36,935 nucleotides of DNA from Treponema sp. (GTDB lineage Bacteria > Spirochaetota > Spirochaetia > Treponematales > Treponemataceae), in NCBI RefSeq assembly GCF_017430385.1, contig NZ_JAFRNB010000021.1, forward strand, positions 1-36,935. The letters run 5' to 3'. Every line of letters begins with the position of its first letter. Positions within the stretch are counted from its first letter, which is position 1. The notes under the pieces were generated by a model. The model was not told the DNA's origin. It did not search any database and saw only the letters and a list, made by a program, of their open reading frames with translations. Of this stretch, positions 1 to 9,210 are shown piece after piece. The position numbers were made by a program, and so were the translations under genes.

Positions 1-480
1 AGCAGAAATGATATTGTCGCCCTTCTTGAGTGATTTGTGGTTTACGTTGTAAACGATTGTCGGGAGGTCGTTTCCAGCTGGAGCTGAGATAACGACTTTT
101 TTAGCACCTGCAGTGATGTGAGCCTGTGCCTTCTCTTTTGATGTGTAGAAACCTGTACATTCAAGAACTACATCTACGCCGATTTTTCCCCATGGGAGAT
201 CAGCTGCGTTTGGCATTTTGTAGATAACGATTTTTTTGCCGTCTACTACGATGTAGTTGTCCTCACCTTCACCGTCGTGAGCTTCTACTGTGTGTTTTCC
301 TTCACCGATGCGGCCAGCGTATCCACCCTGAGCTGTATCATACTTCAAGAGGTGAGCGAGCATTTTTGGGCTTGTCAAATCATTGATAGCTACAACCTCG
401 TAACCATCTGCACCAAACATCTGGCGGAATGCCAAACGACCGATACGGCCGAAACCGTTAATAGCAACTTTTACTGCCAT
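1..480 (-). CDS. gap: Glyceraldehyde-3-phosphate dehydrogenase, N-terminal part (runs off the window)
   Basis: This is the first 160 codons of the glycolytic NAD-dependent enzyme that oxidises glyceraldehyde 3-phosphate to 1,3-bisphosphoglycerate in the cytoplasm. The translation begins [19 protein letters not shown], the Rossmann-fold start of the family. It continues with VAINDL (around residue 30), the LLKYD..GGYAGR segment, [16 protein letters not shown] and [23 protein letters not shown]. The frame leaves the window just before the expected catalytic-cysteine motif (SCTTN), so the active site cannot be checked. The start at 480 is supported by a GGAG about 7 nt upstream. The gene lies downstream of the starch-degradation cluster on the same strand, but 288 nt of structured DNA separates them, so it probably has its own promoter. 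Confidence 0.97.
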   Translation of the reverse strand, partial: MAVKVAINGFGRIGRLAFRQMFGADGYEVVAINDLTSPKMLAHLLKYDTAQGGYAGRIGEGKHTVEAHDGEGEDNYIVVDGKKIVIYKMPNAADLPWGKIGVDVVLECTGFYTSKEKAQAHITAGAKKVVISAPAGNDLPTIVYNVNHKSLKKGDNIISA

Positions 481-521
481 TTTTATCTCCTTATAAATAG
501 AAATACAAATTTGATAATTAT

Positions 522-550
522 AAAATACAGCATTTGTGACATTTAGGCAA
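522..550 (-). promoter_or_regulatory. Candidate gap promoter
   Basis: On the minus strand TTGCCT (550-545) and TATTTT (527-522) are separated by 17 nt, which places transcription about 35 nt before the gap start. Just upstream, 552-565 is a short palindrome (ATTCTT-GT-AAGAAT) that could be an operator. Both hexamers match sigma-70 consensus at only 4 of 6 positions. Confidence 0.35.
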
Positions 551-609
551 GATTCTTGTAAGAATTCTGCAATAAATCTGAAATATTCCGAACAAGCCTA
601 AGTCAAAAA

Positions 610-740
610 AGGCGCAAATTTATTCTGCTGCCGCTGTTCCGCAGCCCGCTAACGCTCGGTCAAAAGCCGTCGCAACTTGTGCGCCGGCTTTTGCCTGCCT
701 ACGGCACTGCTCCATAGCGGAGCGGCCTCGATTCCAGCCC
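610..740. repeat. Structured GC-rich intergenic stretch between the amylase cluster and gap
   Basis: No gene is seen in 481-768. This part is much richer in G+C than the AT-rich gap promoter region beside it. It contains a perfect 9-bp stem (CAAAAGCCG at 661-669 with CGGCTTTTG at 685-693), a GCTCC/GGAGC hairpin around 710-725 and a GCTG/CAGC hairpin near 630-642. The words GTTCCGC and TGCTCCATA also occur in the elements at 25361 and 29671, so it may be a decayed relative of that family. Confidence 0.4.
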
Positions 741-768
741 CAAAATTTTCCGAGCTGAGAAGGAATTT

Positions 769-3700
769 TTATGGATTATATTCCACCCAGTTCGTGCCGT
801 AATAATCGGACGGAACCACAACATCTTCTGATTTATTATAGATTCGCCCTGCCGAATTGCCTTTCGCAGACCAGTCTGGTGCCGTTGTGCCCCTCACACA
901 GCGAGCCATATTGAATCCCTTTGTACCAGAAGGAACTGTAATAACCGCAGTTGTGCCAGAGCCAGTTACAGTTATCCATTCACCAGTAGCTGAGTCGCCC
1001 CAAACCCATGCAAACACAGCCGCGCCGTCCGACCAAACCCATGAAGGCACTGTTACAGACAATGTAAGTGACTCTCCTCCACCGCCATAAACATCTTCTG
1101 CACCTTCCTGCCAGATTACGAAATTCGTTCCCTTGTAGATTCTTCCGTAATCACCGCTCGGAGTATAGCTTCCGCTTCCGATTACGACAACAAGATTTGC
1201 GTTCGCGCCCTCAATCTTTGCGGCGTAAACAGAATTATTGGCCGCAAGAGTCGTGCGGGGGCTGTCATATTCGATACCGGCCTTCTTACGGATTTCAATA
1301 AGTTTATCAATGTGCTTGCGGTAAGTGACTCCTGTTCCAGGAACAGTTTTTCCACCAATATACTGGCTGTCATTGTAGCCGCCGCTCTCCGAGTCATTAA
1401 AATAATGCTGCCATGCCACGCAAGGAATTCCAGGATGGGTCAGAATAAAGGCGTATGCCGTTCCGACATCATCCGGGTCAAGATACCAGTGCCCCTGTGT
1501 GCTTCCAGTATCATGATTATCAACGAAGGTCACGGAATCCGCCGGCTGACTTATCATCAGGCTTGCCGCATTCTCAAGGAATCCGTAATTTGAATTCGCA
1601 ATTCCGCTTCCCTTGTTTCCGAATACAGTGTTCATAACGCCTTTAAGCGCAAAGTCAAAGGCCCGTGAGCGATAGCCGCCTGTTTCAGTTCTTGCGACCC
1701 AGTTTTTTATCGTGTCACCCAGACCGTTCGGGTTCGACGGATTAAAATCTTCCCACAATTCACCGACAGAGAACTGTGCATCAGTTTCGGCATCATACTT
1801 ACCGACATAATATCCGTCATATCCTTTTACAAAATCGTATCTCCATCCCTTGAAACCAACTGATTTCAGCTTCTCGTTCATCCATTTTACAATCTGTGCC
1901 TGAACAATCGGATTAGTGTGGTCAATATCACGCGCATCCCCATATTTTCCGCCAGTATCAGCATTTCCCCGGACAGAATTATTATACATATCAGAGCCGG
2001 CCGCAGAGAATCCTTCATCATCAGAACAAATTGCCTGATAATTGCTACCCTTTACGACTCCAAAATCAGGATTTGAAAAATCTCCCCAGTTCGTTGTGCC
2101 GCACCGATGATTTATTACGATATCTGCAATCGGCATGGTCTTCGTAAATTTTGAAAGCAACGAAGAAAGTTCCGAACCCGTTCCATAAAATGAATCAAGG
2201 ACATTCAGCTGAGTAGGCATATATCCTTCTGGTCCCATGCTGGCACTCATTGTCGGAGGCGGACACCAAAGATATTTGAAGGTATCGTTGATTACATCTG
2301 CCTGTGCGGACATTATTTTGTACCATTTTCCTTGCTTGGCGGTCACTGTACGGCTCGCACTTTCCCATGTAAATCCCTGGAGCATTACGCCGCTCTTGTC
2401 AGAGATTACAAATGATTCTTTTTTGAATTTTTTCTGTGCAACCAGGCTGTTTTTATATCCCTGAGCTACGGCAACAGCCTTTACAGTAGCACTTTCAGTA
2501 AGGATGAATGAACCTGTGTATTCCGTACTTAGCGTTGAAGGAGAACTTCCGTCGAGAGTGTAGTAAATCGTTGAGCCGGCAGTTCCGCAAGTGATTGTTA
2601 CCGTTGTGCTTGACTCAAACTGAGACTCACCAATTATTGAAGGAATTGCGCATGTCGGAACAACAGGCCCCTCCCCGCCGTCTTTAATCTGTTCAAAGAT
2701 GACTACAGTGTGAGCACCGACACCGTAATCTTTTTCTGTAGAAATCGAATAATATCCATCTGCCTCAGTGTCGTTTACATCCCAGCTGTTCTCATATTTT
2801 TCAGCCCAGCTGCCTGTATCACAAATTCTCACCCAATGACAACCATTTTCTGGAGCAGGAACAGTGACTTTGACCTCTCCGCCAGTCATATTGCTGAAGA
2901 AGAAGAAATCGTGGCCGTCTGTGACTTTAGAGCCTGAAATCTTGTATCCGAAGCTGAAATCATTCTCGTCCTTTCCAGAATTCCATATATAAGAAGGAGT
3001 TGTGTAAGTTGGCTGAGTAAAGGCCGGGTCTGAATGCATCTCAAGCATCCTCTTCATAAAGATGAAGTTTCCGTTCCTTAATTTTGTGTTTCCGAAAGTG
3101 CCGAATTTATCATTGTAAGTTCCGCTTCCGCCTGTGGAAATGCCCTGCGGAGACTTTGTGTTAATCATGTTGTAATTGTTCCAGGTCGCCACAGAATCAA
3201 TATTATACGGATTATTGTTTCCGTTCTGAGTCCTGCTGAATTCGTCGCCCCAAACAATCATCGGGATTCCGCGAGTCACCATCTGCAGGGCGATGTAGTT
3301 GCGGTTTATCTGCCTGTGTCCGCTTGGAGTGTCATCAACAATGTAGTTCGTATCACCATTTCCGCCGTCACTTGGACCAAAAGGCCATGCGTTTCCGTTC
3401 ATGGCATTGCCTTTTCCAGAGTATGAAGAAAGGTCAGCGAGTGTAAAGCCGTCATGTGCGACAATCATGTTCACTGAAGGCCTGTAGCTTCCAAAAATAT
3501 CGCTACTTCCGTAAAGCGCGTTTCCGATGTTCAGGTTGTAAAGAACATTTCCGTAATCAGATTTAGTCTCCGTTGTTCCGGCTCCGCCGACATATTTTCG
3601 CACGACATCACGGTACACGCCGTTCCAGTCGCCCCATCCAGAAGGGAATTTTCCGATTTTATATCCGCCAGGCCACTGGCAATCCCACGCCTCCGCAATC

Positions 3701-6315
3701 ATCTCAACATCATTTGCGCTTCCAAGAGAAGCAATCTTGGTGAGAGTTGCCGCAGAGCTGCTGAAATTCCATGAACCTGTGCCTTCCCTTCCCAGAACTG
3801 GCGCAAGGTCAAAACGAAATCCGTCAACGCCCATTTCTGAAATCCAGTATGAAAGAGAATCAATTATAAGCTGGCGAACGACCGGATTATCACACTGCAA
3901 GTTGTTTCCGCAGCCGGTAGTTTCCCAATAACTCCATTTTTTGTCCGTGCAAAGTGAATAATATGTCTGATTGTCGATTCCGCGCATACTTACAACAGTA
4001 CACTGCTTGCCTTCATCGTAGTCTGGATTCGGCTCGTACTGATTTGCAGAAGAATTCCAGCGTGTCTTGCTTCCATTCCAAGTTCCGCCTTCTCCAGAAT
4101 GGTTGTAAACGACATCAAGGTAAACTTCAATTCCTTCGTTATGGAAAGCTTCGACCATTTCTTTAAATTCTTTTGTAGGTCCGCCGGCAGATTTATCGAA
4201 TGAATACCTTCTGTCCGGGGCAAAATAGCCGAAAGTCATGTAGCCCCAGTAATTTCCGCCAGGTCCGTCATTTGGATTCGCATCATTGTCCGTCTCATGA
4301 ACAGGAAGAAGCTCAATCGTATTGATTCCAAGAGCTTTAAGATACGGAGCCATATAAGATGCTCCCTTGTAAGTTCCCCGATACTGAGCAGGAACATTCT
4401 GAACTGCCTCAAAGCCTTCGATTCCGTTTAAAATAGAAGAAAGACTTGAAGAAGAATCGTGCTGAGTGATGCCTCGGACATGAGCCTCGTAAATTCTTGC
4501 TTCGCTTGCGGCAATTTTTGGCTTTGAACCAAAACCTGTTGAATCAGAAACGACATATCCTTTTGGCGAAATCGTGCCTGAGTCATATTCACGCCATTTT
4601 GTTGAAGTTTTGACCGGCTGACCGCTGGAAAGAATCGCATATTCAGGTTTTGAAAGTGCATAACCCGCATTTTTTGTCTTATACGCGGCTATTGCTTCGG
4701 CATTGCTCACATCATGAGTCAATTCCTTTGCATAAGGATCATAAACAACTTTGTTCGGGTTGAATCGGTTTCCAAAAGAATCATAATCAGCTTCAAAACC
4801 AGCACTGCTTCCACCACGGCTCCATGCAGAATCATACTTCCAGTTTGTGCCCCAAACACGGAAGGCATAAACTGCCCCGGAAAGATTTCCGCTCAGTTTT
4901 GCACGCCATACATCATTTCCGTCCTTTTCCATCCAGTAATCGTAAAGAGCATCCTCACCGTAAGGAACGGCGTAAATTTCAAGAAGAATTTTCTCAGCGT
5001 TTGCAGAATAAAGGGCAAAAGTCGTCTCGCCGCCGCTTACATTCGCACCCAAAGGCCAGTTTCCGCTAGCCCATCCAAAGCCTTCTGCCTGACCGTTCAA
5101 ATCAACGGCACTAAAATCTCCATTTGCAGGATGGGTATAGCCCAAAGTTGGTTTCGAGAAATCCCAGCTTGCGACATCAGAGTCAAAAAGCCCAGATACG
5201 ACAGCGATGGCCTTCAACTTTGTGCCGGCATTGACTCTGATTCCGCCACTGTATTTTGTGCTTGAAGAAGAAGGCTGGCTTCCGTCCAAAGTGTAATAAA
5301 TTGAAACGCCGCTAATCTCTTCCTCGCCGTCAAAATTTCTGGCTTTAAGGTAAACCGTCGTCTCAGAGTTTATGAATTCAGAAATCTGGCTGCCATCAGC
5401 ATTTTCAAGCCGAGGTTTCGGAGCTTTGAAAGAAATTTTACCTAAATCTTGATTCTTCCCGGATTCAATTTTAACCGAAGAATTATAAATTACGCTCTTT
5501 CCGTTCACGATTCCGAATACTTTCCATGTTCCGGGCGCGATATTTTGAATCGTATTTGACCCGGGAACAACGGAAGTCAATTTTTCTGAAACCGGATCAC
5601 AAATCTGAAAAACAAGGCTAAGCGCATCATCACTCGTAAAGCTGAGACTTCCCGGAGAAAGGCGGTAATTCTCTGGATTCAGACCAGAAAGATTTCCGCC
5701 AGAATTTTTAATGTCAGCCGCAAGTTTTGAAGAATCAATCAGGCTTGCGTGTGTGTCAGGAAGAATGTTTTTTATGGCAAGCGTGTCCAAAGCCGAAACA
5801 TCATAGCCAAGCGCAAGGAGAGACTCAAAAACATTTCCGAGCCTTGAGTTTTCCCAATTTACGGAAACGGAATTGTCTCCGCTTGTGATGTTCGTCACGG
5901 ATGTCATTTTTACGCCGGCCATTTTAGAGAGAATATTTCCGATGTTTGTCTTTGCCTCAACCGAAACGACCCTGTTATTTCCGACTGGAATTTTTTCGAT
6001 TTTGACAGCCGAAGAGCTTACACCGCCAGAAATCAGGACATTTTTCTGGGAGATTGGAGAAAATCCTGTTCCAGAAACAGTCACATCAGCGGCCGTTATG
6101 TCTGAGACACAGAGCGCACGATTAGAAGAGTTTCCGGTCGTAACGGCAAGAGAACCATAGGGATTAGCCGGAGTGTAGTCGTCATCGTCATAATCATGAA
6201 TCTGAAGACAGGAATCAAATAAAATATTGACCGCAAGAGCCACGACCAGCAAAAACGAGGCCAAAAACAATGGCTTAAAGAACTTTACCGCATATTCAGA
6301 AACTTTTTTAATCAT
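769..6315 (-). CDS. Surface lipoprotein with two GH13 enzymes: isoamylase-type debranching enzyme plus plant-type alpha-amylase
   Basis: This 1848-aa starch enzyme has two complete catalytic units. A signal anchor leads to a relaxed spirochaetal lipobox (FDSC, Cys36). Residues about 50-300 are a module shared with both other amylases in the cluster. A chitobiase-C-like beta domain (IYYTLDGSQPS, about 305-390) precedes a CBM48-like region (400-500). The first GH13 has DVVYNHS (734-740), GFRFD with nucleophile Asp836, EAWD with acid Glu875 and AHDGFTL with Asp955. These are isoamylase-type motifs that cut alpha-1,6 branches. A second IYYTLDGS domain (about 1220-1300) leads to a GH13 with DIVINHR (1398-1404), GWRYD (Asp1494), GELW (Glu1519) and FVDNHD (Asp1602), as in plant-type alpha-amylases. 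The C-terminus (about 1745-1848) is Trp-rich and may bind starch. GGAGGA precedes the start. It is the last gene of the cluster, 18 nt after its neighbour. Exact GH13 subfamilies are my inference. Confidence 0.93.
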   Translation of the reverse strand: MIKKVSEYAVKFFKPLFLASFLLVVALAVNILFDSCLQIHDYDDDDYTPANPYGSLAVTTGNSSNRALCVSDITAADVTVSGTGFSPISQKNVLISGGVSSSAVKIEKIPVGNNRVVSVEAKTNIGNILSKMAGVKMTSVTNITSGDNSVSVNWENSRLGNVFESLLALGYDVSALDTLAIKNILPDTHASLIDSSKLAADIKNSGGNLSGLNPENYRLSPGSLSFTSDDALSLVFQICDPVSEKLTSVVPGSNTIQNIAPGTWKVFGIVNGKSVIYNSSVKIESGKNQDLGKISFKAPKPRLENADGSQISEFINSETTVYLKARNFDGEEEISGVSIYYTLDGSQPSSSSTKYSGGIRVNAGTKLKAIAVVSGLFDSDVASWDFSKPTLGYTHPANGDFSAVDLNGQAEGFGWASGNWPLGANVSGGETTFALYSANAEKILLEIYAVPYGEDALYDYWMEKDGNDVWRAKLSGNLSGAVYAFRVWGTNWKYDSAWSRGGSSAGFEADYDSFGNRFNPNKVVYDPYAKELTHDVSNAEAIAAYKTKNAGYALSKPEYAILSSGQPVKTSTKWREYDSGTISPKGYVVSDSTGFGSKPKIAASEARIYEAHVRGITQHDSSSSLSSILNGIEGFEAVQNVPAQYRGTYKGASYMAPYLKALGINTIELLPVHETDNDANPNDGPGGNYWGYMTFGYFAPDRRYSFDKSAGGPTKEFKEMVEAFHNEGIEVYLDVVYNHSGEGGTWNGSKTRWNSSANQYEPNPDYDEGKQCTVVSMRGIDNQTYYSLCTDKKWSYWETTGCGNNLQCDNPVVRQLIIDSLSYWISEMGVDGFRFDLAPVLGREGTGSWNFSSSAATLTKIASLGSANDVEMIAEAWDCQWPGGYKIGKFPSGWGDWNGVYRDVVRKYVGGAGTTETKSDYGNVLYNLNIGNALYGSSDIFGSYRPSVNMIVAHDGFTLADLSSYSGKGNAMNGNAWPFGPSDGGNGDTNYIVDDTPSGHRQINRNYIALQMVTRGIPMIVWGDEFSRTQNGNNNPYNIDSVATWNNYNMINTKSPQGISTGGSGTYNDKFGTFGNTKLRNGNFIFMKRMLEMHSDPAFTQPTYTTPSYIWNSGKDENDFSFGYKISGSKVTDGHDFFFFSNMTGGEVKVTVPAPENGCHWVRICDTGSWAEKYENSWDVNDTEADGYYSISTEKDYGVGAHTVVIFEQIKDGGEGPVVPTCAIPSIIGESQFESSTTVTITCGTAGSTIYYTLDGSSPSTLSTEYTGSFILTESATVKAVAVAQGYKNSLVAQKKFKKESFVISDKSGVMLQGFTWESASRTVTAKQGKWYKIMSAQADVINDTFKYLWCPPPTMSASMGPEGYMPTQLNVLDSFYGTGSELSSLLSKFTKTMPIADIVINHRCGTTNWGDFSNPDFGVVKGSNYQAICSDDEGFSAAGSDMYNNSVRGNADTGGKYGDARDIDHTNPIVQAQIVKWMNEKLKSVGFKGWRYDFVKGYDGYYVGKYDAETDAQFSVGELWEDFNPSNPNGLGDTIKNWVARTETGGYRSRAFDFALKGVMNTVFGNKGSGIANSNYGFLENAASLMISQPADSVTFVDNHDTGSTQGHWYLDPDDVGTAYAFILTHPGIPCVAWQHYFNDSESGGYNDSQYIGGKTVPGTGVTYRKHIDKLIEIRKKAGIEYDSPRTTLAANNSVYAAKIEGANANLVVVIGSGSYTPSGDYGRIYKGTNFVIWQEGAEDVYGGGGESLTLSVTVPSWVWSDGAAVFAWVWGDSATGEWITVTGSGTTAVITVPSGTKGFNMARCVRGTTAPDWSAKGNSAGRIYNKSEDVVVPSDYYGTNWVEYNP

Positions 6316-6333
6316 AGAATAGTCCTCCCGAAA

Positions 6334-9009
6334 CTATTGTTCCAAAATATAAACTGCGCTCAGGCTAGGTACCGTGACAGTGCCGCTGAAAGTTGTGTCA
6401 GAAAGAAGGTCTTTTCCGCTTGCAGAGAAAGTTTTTGGTGAAGAAGAATAGTTGAACGCGATGTAGATTGTTTCTCCGCCACCAATTTTTTTGGCAACAT
6501 AGAAATCACTTTCGCCTGTAATCTGAGTGTTTGAGCCATTCCACAAAGCCTCATGCGAAGCCCGAACAGAAAGACATTTTTGTGTCCAGTCATGAATTGC
6601 CTGCTCGCGGGAATCAAATCCGGTGATTTTTCCAGAAGAGCGTGCAACATTGTCACCGCCCCAGCCGCTCAAATCTGTAGAATGGTCTCCGATTTCATCG
6701 CCATAATAGATTGTAATCGGGCCAGTATAAGCACACTGAGCCGCAAGAAGGACTTTGTTTCGGCCGATGTATTCAGAAGAATCATAAGCACAATTCCACT
6801 TATCTTTTATAACATCTCCAATTCTATAAAGATCATGATTAGAGAGCATAAAGTTAGGATAGTAAGGCTCATAAGATCCATTATCCTCAAGGCAAGAATA
6901 TCCTTTTTCGCTATATGTCTTGTAAAGATAGCTCAATCCAGTCGTTATATTGTCTGTTGATTTTGAAGGGTCTCCATATTCCTGAGCAAATCCTTGAACA
7001 ACCTGATAATAAGCCGGGAAATCGAAGCAAGAATTCAATCCATATCCATTTGCAGTTCCGCTCGCTACACTTCCCGCCTGAATACGAGTTTGGTCTCCGT
7101 TCCAGTGCTCACCGACCATGTAGCCCAAAGTTCCCCAATCATTGCCTTTTGTTCCGTTTGAAGAAGCTGCTTCCTCAACGACTTTGCGAATGTCATACCA
7201 ATAATTATGTCCGCCGGCACCAGTATTGTCCGTACTTGATTTATCTCCCAATCCAACCTGATAGCACTGATCCAGTCTCCATCCGTCAATCTTGTATTCA
7301 GTAATCCAATAGCTTGCGACATCAGAATAATATTTGAGGGAATCTGGATTTCCGGCATAATTTACAGGATTATTAGTGTCTGGTTTTTTTCCTGGATTTT
7401 TGATGCCAGTTCTATTAGGAGAAGCCTGCATCGTTCCGCCCTGACTTGCACCATTATGCCCGAAAACACCATCAAGGATTACGGAGATTCCTTTTTCATG
7501 ACATTTTGTTACAAGCTCAGCAAATTTCTCGTTCGTTCCAAAATGGTTGTCAATATTGAAATAATCAGTGGCAAAATAACCAGTAGCCTCAAGCCGCTCG
7601 TCAAATCCGCTTGACTGGAAAATCGGAGTCATCCAAAGCGCATTGCATCCCAGTTCCTTAATGTAATCAAGCGCATTGATGATTCCCTGAAGGTCGCCGC
7701 CTTTAAGCGCATTGTCCGGCCCCCACATCTGAGTGTAGCCACGGCTTGGATCTCCGTCCTGGAAACTTGCGACCATCACCTGATAAATGCGAAGTTCGTT
7801 CGGGTCTGAGACAATTTTGCCCTCAACCGGCGGATTTGACGATTTCCTTTCAATATAAGAAGAAGTGCTTGCGCCGCTTGAAGTGATTCTGTAAGCCCCC
7901 GGAGCTGAAATCACAATATCATCAGCGCAGAGTTTAGTTTCATCCGCTTTTGTAATCAGAAGACTCACGGAAGAGCAGCCTGCGAAATTGAAAACGTAAT
8001 CGTCATCGCTCCAGACTGAAAGCATTTCTGTTCCTGGCCACTTTGTATTAGGATAATTTTCGGCATCAGAACAGTCCCAATAATGAATCAGGTCGAAGCC
8101 CAGGGATTTTGCGACCTGAATCTGGATGCCTGAAAAATTTCCAACTGTGACCGCAGTTTCTTTTCCGCTTGCGATTCTTACCTTTTTGCTCGCCTTAATT
8201 GTAGTTCCGTCAAGAACATAGATTGTCCATGTTCCAGGAGCTGCATTACTGATTGTCACCGTGTTGTTCACGATTGCAGTTGAAATCGCGCTGAGAGGAT
8301 CAGAAAGCTGCAAGGTACATCCGTTGAATTCATTGCAAGTGACTTTCAAAGTTCCTGCAGTAAGTTTGTAAGAGTCAGAAGATGCGAGATTTCCGGCCTT
8401 AAAAGCAGAAGCGATTCCAGCAGAATCTATCAGACTTGCGTGAATATTGCCAGGAATTGCATTATCAATAGAAGAAATTTGAGCTTGAGTAAGAGAGTTT
8501 GTGTTTACCCCAGCAGAAATCAATGCAGAATAGACATTTCCTTTTCTTGAAGAATCCCATGAGACTGAGACTTCATTTTTTCCTGCGACAATTGTTTTTA
8601 CGGCGGAAATTGTAATTCCTTCAATCTTGTAATTCGCAGAATCATCAGAAAAAGCCTGAACTGAAACAACAGCATTGTTACAGACAGGAATTTCGTTCAC
8701 TGTGATTCCGCTTGCCTTACCATCGCTTACGCTTACGCAAGCAGATGTTTTTGTGAAAGAAGAGCCTTTAGTGTCATAGCCTTTGACAGTTACTACAGCA
8801 GTTTTTATTCCGGTCGTGTACACTGCCCTTCCAGACTGCGAGACATCTGCCAAAGTCACGGAAAGAGAGCCATAAGAGACGGTGGCACTTGTGGCAGAAC
8901 CAGAATCAGAATCATCTGCGGTCTTACAAGAAGTTGTCACAATGCCGGCGAAAACAAGCGCAGAAATCAGAGGAAGTACAAAAATCTTTTTCACATCAAA
9001 AATTTTCAT
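6334..9009 (-). CDS. Surface lipoprotein alpha-amylase (GH13) with starch-binding module
   Basis: An 891-aa GH13 hydrolase predicted to cut alpha-1,4 links of starch at the cell surface. The signal peptide ends in the lipobox TTSC (Cys28). Residues about 45-295 are the N-terminal module shared by all three amylases here. Residues about 297-380 (IHYWDC, KWPGTEM, then a beta-rich stretch) resemble CBM26-type starch-binding modules. The catalytic barrel starts near RIYQVMVASFQDG (about 407). It shows DGVFGHNG (region I, about 513-520), GWRLD with nucleophile Asp580, VGEHW with acid Glu634 and LSNHD with Asp726, so the triad is complete. The tail (about 820-891) is the usual small beta domain. 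GGAG lies about 8 nt before the start. It sits between the exported peptide gene (30 nt away) and the two-enzyme gene (18 nt away), consistent with one transcript. Substrate preference cannot be read from sequence. Confidence 0.93.
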   Translation of the reverse strand: MKIFDVKKIFVLPLISALVFAGIVTTSCKTADDSDSGSATSATVSYGSLSVTLADVSQSGRAVYTTGIKTAVVTVKGYDTKGSSFTKTSACVSVSDGKASGITVNEIPVCNNAVVSVQAFSDDSANYKIEGITISAVKTIVAGKNEVSVSWDSSRKGNVYSALISAGVNTNSLTQAQISSIDNAIPGNIHASLIDSAGIASAFKAGNLASSDSYKLTAGTLKVTCNEFNGCTLQLSDPLSAISTAIVNNTVTISNAAPGTWTIYVLDGTTIKASKKVRIASGKETAVTVGNFSGIQIQVAKSLGFDLIHYWDCSDAENYPNTKWPGTEMLSVWSDDDYVFNFAGCSSVSLLITKADETKLCADDIVISAPGAYRITSSGASTSSYIERKSSNPPVEGKIVSDPNELRIYQVMVASFQDGDPSRGYTQMWGPDNALKGGDLQGIINALDYIKELGCNALWMTPIFQSSGFDERLEATGYFATDYFNIDNHFGTNEKFAELVTKCHEKGISVILDGVFGHNGASQGGTMQASPNRTGIKNPGKKPDTNNPVNYAGNPDSLKYYSDVASYWITEYKIDGWRLDQCYQVGLGDKSSTDNTGAGGHNYWYDIRKVVEEAASSNGTKGNDWGTLGYMVGEHWNGDQTRIQAGSVASGTANGYGLNSCFDFPAYYQVVQGFAQEYGDPSKSTDNITTGLSYLYKTYSEKGYSCLEDNGSYEPYYPNFMLSNHDLYRIGDVIKDKWNCAYDSSEYIGRNKVLLAAQCAYTGPITIYYGDEIGDHSTDLSGWGGDNVARSSGKITGFDSREQAIHDWTQKCLSVRASHEALWNGSNTQITGESDFYVAKKIGGGETIYIAFNYSSSPKTFSASGKDLLSDTTFSGTVTVPSLSAVYILEQ

Positions 9010-9039
9010 TTTCTATTCTCCATTGATTAATAAATCGGG

Positions 9040-9186
9040 CTAGAATCTCACTCCATAGTCAGCAGACTTTACGGTGCCATACAAAACTGAGCCTGAATCT
9101 GTGAAGCTAGCGCTTGACACGAGCGGAAAACTTAGAGGCACGCATAGAGAAAGCGGCATAACTAGATTTTTAATAATTTTCTTCAT
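9040..9186 (-). CDS. Small exported peptide (48 aa), possibly a gene remnant
   Basis: A short frame fills the gap between the Ig-domain lipoprotein and the second amylase. The product starts MKKIIKNLVMPLSLCVPL and continues SFPLVSSASFTDSG. That is a textbook Sec signal peptide with a likely cut after SSA, leaving a mature part of only about 22 residues ending ADYGVRF. The ribosome site is poor (GGGAA about 11 nt upstream), unlike the strong GGAGG sites of its neighbours. It could be a real small secreted protein of the starch cluster or the surviving 5' end of a deleted exported protein. The intact signal peptide and tight packing (24 and 30 nt gaps) argue against chance. I do not recognise a family. 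Confidence 0.45.
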   Translation of the reverse strand: MKKIIKNLVMPLSLCVPLSFPLVSSASFTDSGSVLYGTVKSADYGVRF

Positions 9187-9210
9187 GATAATATAATTCC
9201 CATAATCGTT

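Noticed and set aside
4714..5265. 183-codon plus-strand frame inside the two-enzyme amylase gene
   Set aside because: It lies wholly antisense to conserved GH13-associated domains, has no ribosome site and its product resembles no protein.
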